Assembly: GCA_002305415.1 (NCBI GenBank)
Contig: DBQX01000013.1
Coordinates: forward strand, 1-19,903
Length of the DNA: 19,903 nucleotides
Direction: 5' to 3'
Source: Actinomycetales bacterium UBA1383
GTDB lineage: Bacteria > Actinomycetota > Actinomycetes > Actinomycetales > Actinomycetaceae
Shown: positions 7,040 through 14,123 of the stretch, one piece after another
How positions within the stretch are numbered: the stretch's first letter is position 1
Layout of the letters: each line of letters begins with the position of its first letter
Translations under genes and position numbers: made by a program
Notes under the pieces: generated by a model
The model's input: only the letters and a program-made list of their open reading frames with translations
The model's database searches: none
What the model was told of the DNA's origin: nothing

Positions 7040-8473
7040 TCAGCTCCCCGACCCGCCGTCCGCGTCACCGACGCCGATCAGCGTGTACGGCTCGGTCTCG
7101 AGCCCGAGGAGCGCGAGCTGTCCCCTGCGGGCCGCGTCCGTGACGTCGTTGAGCACGCGGATGGTGTAGGCCGGGGCGTGGAAGCCCCGGGAGTTCTCGG
7201 AGACCACGTAGTCGAGGAAGAACTGCGCCTTCCGCTGGTAGTCGCGCGCGAGCGCGAGCTGGGGCTCGGGCGTGTTCGCGCTGGCAGACGCGGCCTCGAT
7301 GTCCTCGATGAGGGCGATGAGGGCGTCGAAGGAGACGTCCTTGGCATGCTCGTACCGGTCGTGGATCCCCTCGACGCGCTCGCGCATCGCGTCCGCCGTG
7401 GTGCGATGGCAGGTGAGGCACGAGCTGTTGATGGTCTCGTCACTGCGCATCGGGCTCGCCACCTGGTGGTTGGACACCTTCATCGCGCCCTCACGGGTGT
7501 AGGACATGTGGCAGTCAGCGCAGGTCACGCCAGCCTGGTAGTGCACGCCCTGGGCGAAGGTCTCGAAGTCGGGGTGCTGGGCCTTGACGGCCTGCGCGCC
7601 GGTGAGTGCGTGCTCGAAGTCCGTCCAGCCCTCCTCGTCGTAGTACTGGAGCGCGTTGTCGATGGTCAGGCCGTGGTCCCACGGGAAGGTGAGTGTCTTG
7701 CCCTCGCCCGCGAAGTAGTACTCCACGTGGCATTGCGCGCAGACGAATGTCCGCATCTCGAGGGCCGTGGCGTCCTCGTTGACGTCGTAGTCCGCGACGC
7801 CCTGGCCCGCCATGTACTCCTTGATGCCCTCGATGAAGGCGGGCCGCGTGATGCGCAGCTCCATGGTGGCCGGGTCATGGCAGTCGAGGCACTGCACAGG
7901 GTGCTCCACGAGCTGGGTCGCCTCGTTGTAGGGCATCTTGTTCATGACGGCCCAGCCGGCCATGGCGTCCCCGTCGCCGAGCTCGTTCATGAGCGCCACC
8001 GTGGAGGCGTGGCAGTTGAGGCAGGCACCCGGCTGGTCACGTTCCAGGACCCGGCGGGTGAGGCGCTGGTCCTCGAGCATCCACTCGTGCCCGCGCGGCT
8101 CGCGGTAGTCAATCGCGAACGCGTAGCCCTGCCACATGGTGACGAGCCGCGGGTCCGCCTCCAGCTTGCTCGCCGCGGTGAACTCGCGGGGGTCCTCGGC
8201 GGTGGGGGTCCGGGCGACCTTCTCCTCCTCGGGCATCTCGGCGGTCCGCCGGAAGGACTCGTACTGGATCGGGAAGTTCTGGCCCCAGACGGCGGCGTCC
8301 ACCACCGTGTCATCGATCTCGACCACACGCTGGAAGCTCACGTCAGCCTCGCTGCGGCGCTCGAAGATGTTGAGCAGGAGCGCCAGCACCCCGGCCGTCA
8401 CCAGGGCACCGGCGATGAAGAACACGGCGAGGAGTCCGACCGTGCGGCCCTTGGTCTTCGGTTCGGTTGTCAT
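7040..8473 (-). CDS. nrfA: Cytochrome c nitrite reductase NrfA (ammonia-forming), CXXCH active-site type
   Basis: A 477-residue pentahaem nitrite reductase that reduces nitrite to ammonium with six electrons outside the membrane. Five haem sites are seen: C151-LNC-H155, C195-H199, C245-H249, C318-H322 and C352-H356. The first, active-site haem normally has CXXCK; here it is CLNCH. Other family marks are present: CAQCHVEYY with the active-site Tyr region (245-253), the LRITRP Arg segment (206-211), and HPDFETFAQGVH (300-311) before haem 4. The N-terminus (about 11-35) is a hydrophobic segment without an obvious cleavage site, so it may stay as a membrane anchor. Only 6 nt separate it from nrfH upstream. 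CXXCH NrfA proteins are known, for example in Campylobacter. The family is certain; the redox effect of the His ligand is not deduced here. Confidence 0.97.
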   Translation of the reverse strand: MTTEPKTKGRTVGLLAVFFIAGALVTAGVLALLLNIFERRSEADVSFQRVVEIDDTVVDAAVWGQNFPIQYESFRRTAEMPEEEKVARTPTAEDPREFTAASKLEADPRLVTMWQGYAFAIDYREPRGHEWMLEDQRLTRRVLERDQPGACLNCHASTVALMNELGDGDAMAGWAVMNKMPYNEATQLVEHPVQCLDCHDPATMELRITRPAFIEGIKEYMAGQGVADYDVNEDATALEMRTFVCAQCHVEYYFAGEGKTLTFPWDHGLTIDNALQYYDEEGWTDFEHALTGAQAVKAQHPDFETFAQGVHYQAGVTCADCHMSYTREGAMKVSNHQVASPMRSDETINSSCLTCHRTTADAMRERVEGIHDRYEHAKDVSFDALIALIEDIEAASASANTPEPQLALARDYQRKAQFFLDYVVSENSRGFHAPAYTIRVLNDVTDAARRGQLALLGLETEPYTLIGVGDADGGSGS

Positions 8474-8479
8474 GTCTCA

Positions 8480-8944
8480 TCACTCCATGTGCCCGACGGT
8501 TGAGTGGCATCTCGTGCAGGAGATGGTCTGGTCGGCCGGGACCGACTCGTGGAGGAGGCTGACCATGCTGCCGTGGCAGTACAGGCAGGCATGTTCGGTC
8601 ACCTCCAGGTTGTGGGGACGGATCTGGATGGTGTCCGGATAGTCCCCGGTGGTGAACTTCAGCGAGTGCCAGAAGCCGTTCTCACCCTTGTTCAGGTACT
8701 TCGACACGATGTTGTCGTGGGGCGCGTGGCAGTCGTTGCAGCCCGCCACCGCGTGGTGGCTGGACTTCGTCCAGGCCTCGTAGTGGTCCGACATGGCGTG
8801 GCACTGCGCGCAGGTGGCCGGGTCGTTGCCGAAGTACGCGAACCCGTTGGCGTACGCGAACGTGAAGACCCCGACTCCCAGCAGGACGCCAACCAGGAGG
8901 GCCATGACGCCGAGCAGGACGGTGCGCGGGGTGAGGATCACCAT
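8480..8944 (-). CDS. nrfH: Tetrahaem quinol dehydrogenase NrfH
   Basis: A 154-residue NapC/NirT-family cytochrome that takes electrons from menaquinol and passes them to NrfA. An N-terminal membrane helix (about 8-30) precedes four haem sites: C45-AQC-H49, C69-NDC-H73, C120-LYC-H124 and C143-TRC-H147. Met51 in CHAM is placed as in NrfH of Desulfovibrio, where the methionine of CXXCHXM ligates haem 1. Start ATG 8944 is preceded by GGGAGG at good spacing. It is the first gene of the nrfHA pair and ends 6 nt before nrfA, the usual order where NrfH rather than NrfBCD is the donor. The 163-nt upstream gap holds an inverted repeat that may be regulatory. Confidence 0.97.
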   Translation of the reverse strand: MVILTPRTVLLGVMALLVGVLLGVGVFTFAYANGFAYFGNDPATCAQCHAMSDHYEAWTKSSHHAVAGCNDCHAPHDNIVSKYLNKGENGFWHSLKFTTGDYPDTIQIRPHNLEVTEHACLYCHGSMVSLLHESVPADQTISCTRCHSTVGHME

Positions 8945-8979
8945 CGTCGCCTCCCTCCCGCGGCTGCCGGTCGAGGGCA

Positions 8980-8999
8980 GCGTGCATGAGGGTGCACGC
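8980..8999. promoter_or_regulatory. Inverted repeat in the nrfH 5' region
   Basis: Seven-base arms GCGTGCA / TGCACGC are separated by 6 nt (TGAGGG), 36-55 nt before the nrfH start. The 6-nt spacer and dyad form resemble dimeric regulator sites (CRP/FNR-like geometry), but the half-sites do not match the FNR or GlxR consensus. It could also form an RNA stem in the leader. A weak -10-like TATCGT (9057-9052, minus strand) lies upstream without a -35, as expected for an activator-dependent promoter. Confidence 0.45.
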
Positions 9000-9107
9000 C
9001 ACCCAGTGGAACCATCCTCGCAAGAGCCCTGGGGGCGACCCCATCCGCCGAACGATACAAATGCGGTACATCTCGGCCGGTGGAGAGCACATCGATGCAG
9101 GCCAGCT

Positions 9108-9809
9108 CTAGCGCGCCGGTACGCCCAGGCCCTGGCGGACGATGTAGGCGGCCGCCTGGATGCGGTTGTCCATGTTGAGCTTCTGGAGCGCGTTGTGCAC
9201 GTGGTTCTTCACGGTGCCCTCGGTGATGGACAGCCGCCGCCCGATCTCGCGGTTGCTCAGCCCGTGGGCAACGAGCTGGAGGATCTCAAGCTCGCGAGCG
9301 CTGAGGGTGTGCTCCGGGGCGGGCGGACGCGTGGCCGCGTCCCGCCCGGTTCCGCGCAGTTCGGCCAGCAGGCGGGTCACCAGCGCCGGTGCCACCGGGG
9401 ACTCGCCACGCACCACGGACCGGATCAGTTCGACGAGCTGGTCCGGCCGCAGGTCCTTCAGCAGGAATCCGTGCACACCCAGACGGACGGCCTCCAGGAG
9501 TCGTTCATCGTCCTGGAACGCCGTGAGCATGATGATCCTCGCCCGGGGGCAGCGCTCGCGGATGCGGCGGGCGGCTTCGATGCCGTCCATCACCGGCATC
9601 TCCACGTCCATCACGACGACGTCGGGGCAGACCCCGACCGCCTGCTCCACGGCGTCCAGTCCGTTACCCGCCTCCCCGACGACGTGGAAGTCGGGCTGGT
9701 CATCCAGGACCGCGGCGATCGCGCCACGAAACAGCGGCACGTCGTCGACGACGAGGATCCGGACGGGCGTCACGGGGCGCGGATGGCGCGCACCGCCGTC
9801 GTGGGACAC
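9108..9809 (-). CDS. NarL/FixJ-type response regulator (receiver + LuxR HTH)
   Basis: A 233-residue two-component regulator. The receiver domain (about 15-132) has the acidic pair D22-D23, phospho-acceptor D68 (VVVMDVEMP), T96 and K118. A short linker leads to a LuxR-type helix-turn-helix (about 168-228) with LSARELEILQLVAHGLSNREIG and EGTVKNHVHNAL. The GTG start at 9809 is chosen because GAGGAGG lies about 5 nt before it; the longer open frame has no better site, and the receiver domain begins just after. A TACACT -10-like hexamer (9863-9858) could drive it. No sensor kinase is in the window. Its position directly upstream of nrfHA, in the same direction, suggests it controls the nitrite reduction genes, but the signal is unknown. 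Confidence 0.92.
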   Translation of the reverse strand: MSHDGGARHPRPVTPVRILVVDDVPLFRGAIAAVLDDQPDFHVVGEAGNGLDAVEQAVGVCPDVVVMDVEMPVMDGIEAARRIRERCPRARIIMLTAFQDDERLLEAVRLGVHGFLLKDLRPDQLVELIRSVVRGESPVAPALVTRLLAELRGTGRDAATRPPAPEHTLSARELEILQLVAHGLSNREIGRRLSITEGTVKNHVHNALQKLNMDNRIQAAAYIVRQGLGVPAR

Positions 9810-10019
9810 CGGATCCTCCTCGTCCTCGTGACGCTCCCGCCCGCGGGGCGGACTTCGAGTGTAGCCCGGCCCCTCCGGCGCCGAGTGTGCCTCAGGTCCC
9901 GGAACCTGTGCCCACGGGTGGGCCATCCCATCCATGCCGGGCCATTGCCGGGGGCACGCCGCCAACGGCAGGATGGTGGCCGGTGTCACCCCGGCGCCCT
10001 GACATTCCAAGGAGTCCGC

Positions 10020-10415
10020 ATGTCCCGTCCCGTGCATTTCGAGATCCAGGCCGACGACGTCGAGCGCGCGAAGGCCTTCTACGCCGCGGCGTTCGGCTGG
10101 ACGTTCGAGGACTACACGCCGGTCACGGGTACGCCCTACTGGGGTGTCATCACCGGGCCGGACGCGGAGCCGGGCATCAACGGGGGCCTCCTCCAGCGGC
10201 CGGCGGCGACGCCGTCGCCGGAGCAGGGCACCAACGCGTACGTGGTGACGATGCAGGTGCAGGACTACGACGCCACCGAGCGGGCCATCCTCGCGGCCGG
10301 CGGGGCGGTGGCGCTGCCGAAGTACGCGCTCACGGGCATGGCGTGGCAGGGCTACTACCTCGACACCGAGGGCAACACCTTCGGCATCCACCAACCGGAC
10401 CGGGACGCGCGCTAG
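10020..10415 (+). CDS. VOC (glyoxalase/bleomycin-resistance) family protein
   Basis: A 131-residue single vicinal-oxygen-chelate domain. It starts with the typical beta strand HFEIQADDVERAKAFYAAAFGW (residues 6-27), and ends with GYYLDTEGNTFGIHQ (111-125). Members of this subgroup are often annotated only as VOC family proteins; substrate and metal use cannot be read from the sequence. AAGGAG lies 6 nt before ATG 10020. It is divergent from the response regulator across a 210-nt gap (9810-10019) that holds small GC-rich dyads, such as GCCCAC-GG-GTGGGC at 9910-9923, but no convincing promoter on the plus strand. Confidence 0.88.
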   Translation: MSRPVHFEIQADDVERAKAFYAAAFGWTFEDYTPVTGTPYWGVITGPDAEPGINGGLLQRPAATPSPEQGTNAYVVTMQVQDYDATERAILAAGGAVALPKYALTGMAWQGYYLDTEGNTFGIHQPDRDAR

Positions 10416-10431
10416 CAGCGGCCACCCGGCG

Positions 10432-10452
10432 CCCGCGGGATCGGTGCGCGGG
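10432..10452 (+). terminator. Possible hairpin after the VOC gene
   Basis: CCCGCG, 9-nt loop, CGCGGG, 16 nt beyond the VOC stop. There is no T-run, and short perfect dyads are common by chance in DNA this GC-rich, so support is weak. Confidence 0.25.
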
Positions 10453-10543
10453 AGCCGTCGGCAGGAGAGCGGTCGTTGGTGGATTCCTGTGGCGGTCGCC
10501 GTCGCCGACCGGCGAGAATGGGGAGGACCGAGAGGATCCCCCG

Positions 10544-10732
10544 ATGAGCACCAAGAAGAAGCCGGACCCCGCTGCTGAGGAGATCAAGCAGAAGATGCGC
10601 GAAGCCCTCGACCGGAAGGCGCACAAGGAGCGCGTCGCGCACGAGGAGGCGGCGGAGGGCAGCGGGCCGCGGATGCACGCGGTGGACCACCCGGTCGGAC
10701 CGAAGCAGTTCCGCCGCAAGTCCGGCGGCTGA
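10544..10732 (+). CDS. DUF5302 family small protein
   Basis: A 62-residue, highly charged protein. A Lys/Glu/Ala-rich helix (about 9-36, AEEIKQKMREALDRKAHKER) is followed by a short His-containing segment and the family-typical C-terminus KQFRRKSGG. DUF5302 proteins are small actinobacterial proteins of unknown function. ATG 10544 is preceded by GAGAGGAT. The DUF427 gene starts 16 nt after its stop, so the two are probably cotranscribed. The 128-nt gap before it contains a perfect 6-bp dyad at 10493-10511 of unknown meaning. Confidence 0.82.
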   Translation: MSTKKKPDPAAEEIKQKMREALDRKAHKERVAHEEAAEGSGPRMHAVDHPVGPKQFRRKSGG

Positions 10733-10748
10733 CCAGGAGGGCACACTG

Positions 10749-11030
10749 ATGCGCGCGATCTGGAACGGACGGGTGATCGCGGAGAGCGACGACACGGTGG
10801 TCGTGGAGGGCAACCACTACTTCCCCGCCGAGTCGGTGGACGCCTCCGTGCTGCGCCCGTCTTCCACCCACACCACCTGCCCGTGGAAGGGCCTGGCCTC
10901 CTACTGGACGCTCGAGGTGGACGGCAGGGCCAACCCCGACGCCGCGTGGTACTACCCGTCGCCGAAGCCCGCCGCCGAACAGATCGCGGGAAGGATCGCC
11001 TTCTGGAGGGGTGTCACGGTCACCGAGTGA
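10749..11030 (+). CDS. DUF427 family protein
   Basis: A 93-residue single-domain DUF427 protein. Family marks are the N-terminal AIWNGRVIAESDDTVVVEGNHYFP strand region, the central STHTTCPWKGLASYWTL (38-54), and the C-terminal AAWYYPSPKPAA (65-76) and AGRIAFW. The fold is a small beta barrel; the function is not established. AGGAGG precedes ATG 10749. Its stop lies 4 nt from the stop of the convergent arsC, and the junction holds a nested dyad (GTCAC-CGA-GTGAC at 11019-11031). Confidence 0.9.
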   Translation: MRAIWNGRVIAESDDTVVVEGNHYFPAESVDASVLRPSSTHTTCPWKGLASYWTLEVDGRANPDAAWYYPSPKPAAEQIAGRIAFWRGVTVTE

Positions 11031-11034
11031 CTGG

Positions 11035-11448
11035 TCAGGCCACCGGGGTGACGCCGAGTTCCTCCAGCAGGCCGACGATACGCGTCCTGATCTCGTCGCG
11101 GATGGGGCGGACCGCATCCACGCCCTTGCCGGCCGGATCGTCGAGTTCCCAGTCCAGGTACCGCTTGCCCGGGTAGAAGGGGCAGGCGTCGCCACAACCC
11201 ATGGTGATGACGACGTCGGAGGCGAGGACCGCCTCGTTGGTCAGGATCTTGGGGGTGGCGGCGGACATGTCGATGCCCTCCTCCGCCATCGCCTCGACGG
11301 CAGCCGGGTTGACCCTGTCGCCGGGCGCGGAGCCCGCGGATCGCACCTCCACCGCACCGCCGGAGAGGTGCTCGAGGTAAGCGGCGGCCATCTGGGACCG
11401 GCCGGCGTTGTGGACGCAGACGAACAGGACGGACGGCTTGTCGCTCAT
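11035..11448 (-). CDS. arsC: Arsenate reductase ArsC (low-molecular-weight phosphatase fold)
   Basis: A 137-residue arsenate reductase. The phosphatase-type loop C11-VHNAGR-S lies near the N-terminus, with a second cysteine pair at C85 and C89 (MGCGDACP). Reduction of arsenate on C11 would be followed by disulfide shuttling through C85/C89. The pattern, with no Cys inside the loop and two Cys four apart, resembles the thioredoxin-coupled Corynebacterium glutamicum ArsC1' rather than the single-Cys mycothiol type. AAAGGAG precedes ATG 11448. It is the last gene of the arsM-acr3-arsC-arsC operon, 54 nt after the larger arsC, which it resembles closely over its whole length. Confidence 0.94.
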   Translation of the reverse strand: MSDKPSVLFVCVHNAGRSQMAAAYLEHLSGGAVEVRSAGSAPGDRVNPAAVEAMAEEGIDMSAATPKILTNEAVLASDVVITMGCGDACPFYPGKRYLDWELDDPAGKGVDAVRPIRDEIRTRIVGLLEELGVTPVA

Positions 11449-11502
11449 GAGGGGCTCCTTTGTGACGTGGTCAGGGGTGACCGAGTGGTTGGGATGATCG
11501 GG

Positions 11503-12159
11503 TCAGATTCCGAGCGAGCGGAGCAGGGCGGTGACGCGAGCCTGGAGATCGTCGCGGATGTCGCGAACCGTCTCGATGCCCTTGCCGTGCGGATCGGTCA
11601 CGTCCCAATCCTCGTATCGCTTGCCGGGATAGAACGGGCAGGCGTCGCCACATCCCATGGTGATGATGACATCTGCGGCGCGGACGACGGAGTCGGTCAG
11701 CGGCTTGGGGTACGCCTCGGTGAGGTCGATTCCCCGCTCGGCCAGTGCCTGGACCACCAAGGGGTTCACCGTACCCGAGGGCGCCGAGCCGGCGGACCGG
11801 ACGTGGACCCGTCCACCCGAGAGGTGGTCCGCGAGGGCGGCTGCCATCTGGGAGCGGCCAGCATTCTGCACGCAGATGAACAGGATCTCCGGAACCGCCT
11901 TCATGACCCGGCCCTCGGCCTGAGCCGCCGCGAGCAGTTGCTCGCGGGCGAACCTGCCCACGAGGACGGGCAGGAAGTCGGGGATTGTCGCACGCGGCTC
12001 CAGCGCGGCCCTCGCTCCCTCCACCGCCGCCCTGACCGACTCGGGCGAGAACACGCCCGCGTACTTGTACGTCAACTCATCGATCAGATCGCGGTAATCC
12101 CTGCCAAGCGGACTGGTCTCCGCCCGGCGGGCATCGGGGATCGCTGCGCCGTTGTCCAT
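11503..12159 (-). CDS. arsC: Arsenate reductase ArsC with N-terminal helical domain
   Basis: A 218-residue protein in two parts. Residues about 20-85 form a helical domain (YKYAGVFSPESVRAAVEGAR, then LPVLVGRFAREQLLA) like the phosphatase-like N-terminal domain found before some actinobacterial ArsC proteins. Residues 90-218 are a complete ArsC domain with C96 in the CVQNAGRS loop and C170/C174 in GCGDACP. All three redox cysteines are kept, so both tandem arsC copies look active. ATG 12159 follows GAAAGG and begins the N-terminal domain; the much longer open frame upstream is antisense to acr3 and not coding. It starts 14 nt after the acr3 stop. Confidence 0.92.
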   Translation of the reverse strand: MDNGAAIPDARRAETSPLGRDYRDLIDELTYKYAGVFSPESVRAAVEGARAALEPRATIPDFLPVLVGRFAREQLLAAAQAEGRVMKAVPEILFICVQNAGRSQMAAALADHLSGGRVHVRSAGSAPSGTVNPLVVQALAERGIDLTEAYPKPLTDSVVRAADVIITMGCGDACPFYPGKRYEDWDVTDPHGKGIETVRDIRDDLQARVTALLRSLGI

Positions 12160-12173
12160 GGGGGTGCCTTTCG

Positions 12174-13307
12174 TCAATTCGAGATCTCCGCTCGGGCTGG
12201 TGATCCGGCGGGTGGGAGTGTGGGGTCGCCCGGGAAGAGCCGCGGCGCGAGCCAGAGCGAGACATAGACGAGGGCCACGAGCACGGGCACCTCGATCAGT
12301 GGACCGACGACACCGGCCAGCGCCTGGCCGGACGTCACGCCGTAGGTGCCAATCGCGACCGCGATCGCGAGTTCGAAGTTGTTGCCCGCAGCGGTGAACG
12401 CGACCGTGGTGGCGCGCGCGTAGTCGAGCCGGGACGCGCGCGCCAGGACAAGGGACCCGAACCACATCAACGCGAAGTAGGCCACGAGCGGCAGCGCGAT
12501 CCGCGCGACGTCGAGCGGATTGGACGTGATCGCGTCTCCCTGGAGGGCGAACAGCAGCACGATGGTGAACAGGAGTCCGTACAGCGCCCACGGACCCAGC
12601 CGCGGCAGGAAGGTCCCCTCGTACCACTCCCGTCCCCGCGTCCGCTCCCCCACCATCCGGGTGAGGAACCCTGCCACGAGCGGGATCCCGAGGAAGACGA
12701 GCACGGACACGAAGATCGCCCAGAAGGAGAAGTCCGCGGACGTCGTCGGCAGGCCCAGCCAGCCGGGCAGCACCTGGAGGTAGAACCAGCCAAGGGCCGA
12801 GAAGGCGACCACCTGGAAGACGGAGTTGACCGCCACGAGCACCGCCGCGGTCTCCCGGTCCCCGCAGGCGAGGTCGTTCCAGATCAGCACCATCGCGATG
12901 CACCGGGCCAGGCCCACGATGATGAGCCCGGTACGGTACTCGGGCAGGTCCGGGAGGAACAGCCACGCGAGCGCGAACATCAGCGCCGGCCCCGCCACCC
13001 AGTTCAGTGCGAGCGAGAGCCCCATCAGACGACGGTTCGCCGTGACCCGCCCGGTCTCGTCGTAGCGGACCTTGGCCAGCACCGGGTACATCATCACCAG
13101 CAGGCCGAGGGCGATCGGCAGGGACACGGATCCGATCTTCAGGGCGTCCAGCGCGTCGTCGAGAGCCGGCACCAGCCGGCCGAGGGCCAGACCGCCCGCC
13201 ATGGCGGCGAGGATCCACACGGGTAGGAGACGGTCCAGCGGCGAGAGGCGGGCGACGACGTCGCCCCGTGACGCGTGCCCCGGACCGGCCGCGCGGGTCT
13301 CGGTCAT
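12174..13307 (-). CDS. arsB: Arsenite efflux permease, ACR3 family
   Basis: A 377-residue membrane protein of the ACR3/BART superfamily that exports arsenite using the membrane potential. About ten hydrophobic spans are visible between residues 27 and 357. The two residues essential in the family are present: C136 in LARCIAMVLIWN and E339 in GPLIEVPVL. The ATG at 13307 overlaps the arsM stop as ATGA, so translation is coupled. It sits between arsM and the first arsC, so reduction and efflux are encoded together. The family call is secure. Confidence 0.96.
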   Translation of the reverse strand: MTETRAAGPGHASRGDVVARLSPLDRLLPVWILAAMAGGLALGRLVPALDDALDALKIGSVSLPIALGLLVMMYPVLAKVRYDETGRVTANRRLMGLSLALNWVAGPALMFALAWLFLPDLPEYRTGLIIVGLARCIAMVLIWNDLACGDRETAAVLVAVNSVFQVVAFSALGWFYLQVLPGWLGLPTTSADFSFWAIFVSVLVFLGIPLVAGFLTRMVGERTRGREWYEGTFLPRLGPWALYGLLFTIVLLFALQGDAITSNPLDVARIALPLVAYFALMWFGSLVLARASRLDYARATTVAFTAAGNNFELAIAVAIGTYGVTSGQALAGVVGPLIEVPVLVALVYVSLWLAPRLFPGDPTLPPAGSPARAEISN

Positions 13308-14032
13308 GCGCGCACCGCCCGGATGATGGCCGCCGTGGCGTGCGCGTGCACCCGGTGCGTGGGGCGCACCTCAACCCTCACCCAGCCCGTCCGGGCCAGC
13401 AGGTCGCGGTACTCCCGTTCGGTCAGCGCCCCGGCGATGCAGCCGGTCCAGGCCGCCATGTCCGCCCGGGTCTCCTCATCCATGTCCTCATCCGCGAGCA
13501 CGTCGGAGACGGCGAACCGCCCGCCGTGGCGGGTCACGCGCGCAGCCTCCGCGAGCGCCGCGGCCTTGTCCGCGGACAGGTTGATGACGCAGTTGGAGAG
13601 GACCACGTCCACACTCGCGTCCGCGAGCGGGATCTCCTCGATATAGCCCTGGACGAACTCGACGTTCGAAACCCCTGCTGCATTACGTCGCGCGAGCTCG
13701 AGCATCTCGTCCGTCATGTCCAGGCCGATGACCCGCCCGGTGGGGCCGACACGTCCCGCCGCGATCAGGACATCGCCGCCGGCACCGGAGCCGAGGTCCA
13801 GCACCACCTCACCGGGGTGCAGGTCCGCCACCGCCGTCGGTACGCCGCATCCCAGCGATGCCTCGAGCGCCGCGGCGGCACCGGCCACGTCCTCGGCGGC
13901 GTACAGGCCCGACCCGAAGATGGCCTCTTCCCCACAGCACGACCCTGTGGGCGCACAGGGCGACGACGCATTCAGAGCCGCGGCGGCGTAGCGGTCACGG
14001 ACGACCTCGCGGATCTCAAGGTGTCTCGTCAT
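13304..14032 (-). CDS. arsM: Arsenite S-adenosylmethionine methyltransferase ArsM
   Basis: A 242-residue SAM-dependent methyltransferase that converts arsenite to methylated species. The SAM-binding core has VLDLGSGAGGDVL (77-89) and VIGLDMTDEML (101-111). The three arsenic-binding cysteines conserved in ArsM are found as C62 (SLGCGVP), C148 (LSNCVINL) and C198 (WTGCIAG). An extra N-terminal pair, C32-C33 (GSCCGEE), is also present. GGAGGG precedes ATG 14032. It is the first gene of the operon, divergent from arsR1, with a long inverted repeat between them. Its product methylarsenite is toxic and needs export or oxidation; the neighbouring permease is one candidate exporter. Confidence 0.95.
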   Translation of the reverse strand: MTRHLEIREVVRDRYAAAALNASSPCAPTGSCCGEEAIFGSGLYAAEDVAGAAAALEASLGCGVPTAVADLHPGEVVLDLGSGAGGDVLIAAGRVGPTGRVIGLDMTDEMLELARRNAAGVSNVEFVQGYIEEIPLADASVDVVLSNCVINLSADKAAALAEAARVTRHGGRFAVSDVLADEDMDEETRADMAAWTGCIAGALTEREYRDLLARTGWVRVEVRPTHRVHAHATAAIIRAVRA

Positions 14033-14072
14033 CTACACCCTCCGGTCTCGATGGTCAGCGCGGTATCGATGG

Positions 14073-14107
14073 ACATCGAAACAGAGTCTTGCCGATGGTT
14101 TCGATGT
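14073..14107. promoter_or_regulatory. ArsR operator and overlapping divergent promoters
   Basis: A perfect 10-bp inverted repeat, ACATCGAAAC (14073-14082) and GTTTCGATGT (14098-14107), is split by 15 nt. For arsM, a perfect -35 TTGACA (14114-14109, minus strand) is followed after 18 nt by AAGACT (14090-14085). For arsR1, TTGCCG (14089-14094), 17 nt, CAATAT (14112-14117) sits 6 nt before its ATG. The repeat arms lie inside both promoters, so ArsR binding should block both. Related TCGATGG/CCGATGG motifs recur at 14048, 14066 and 14092. Confidence 0.7.
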
Positions 14108-14123
14108 TTGTCAATATGGACTC

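Noticed and set aside
6932..8503. 523-residue plus-strand open frame opposite nrfA
   Set aside because: No recognisable domain, and nrfA with five haem motifs occupies the same DNA.
9041..9075. NarL-type heptamer pair near GATGTACCGCATTTG before nrfH
   Set aside because: One heptamer is one base off consensus and no properly spaced partner is present.
11019..11052. Nested dyads at the DUF427/arsC junction as a bidirectional terminator
   Set aside because: Arms are only 5-6 bp, there is no T-run, and part of the symmetry comes from the opposing TGA stops; too weak to list.
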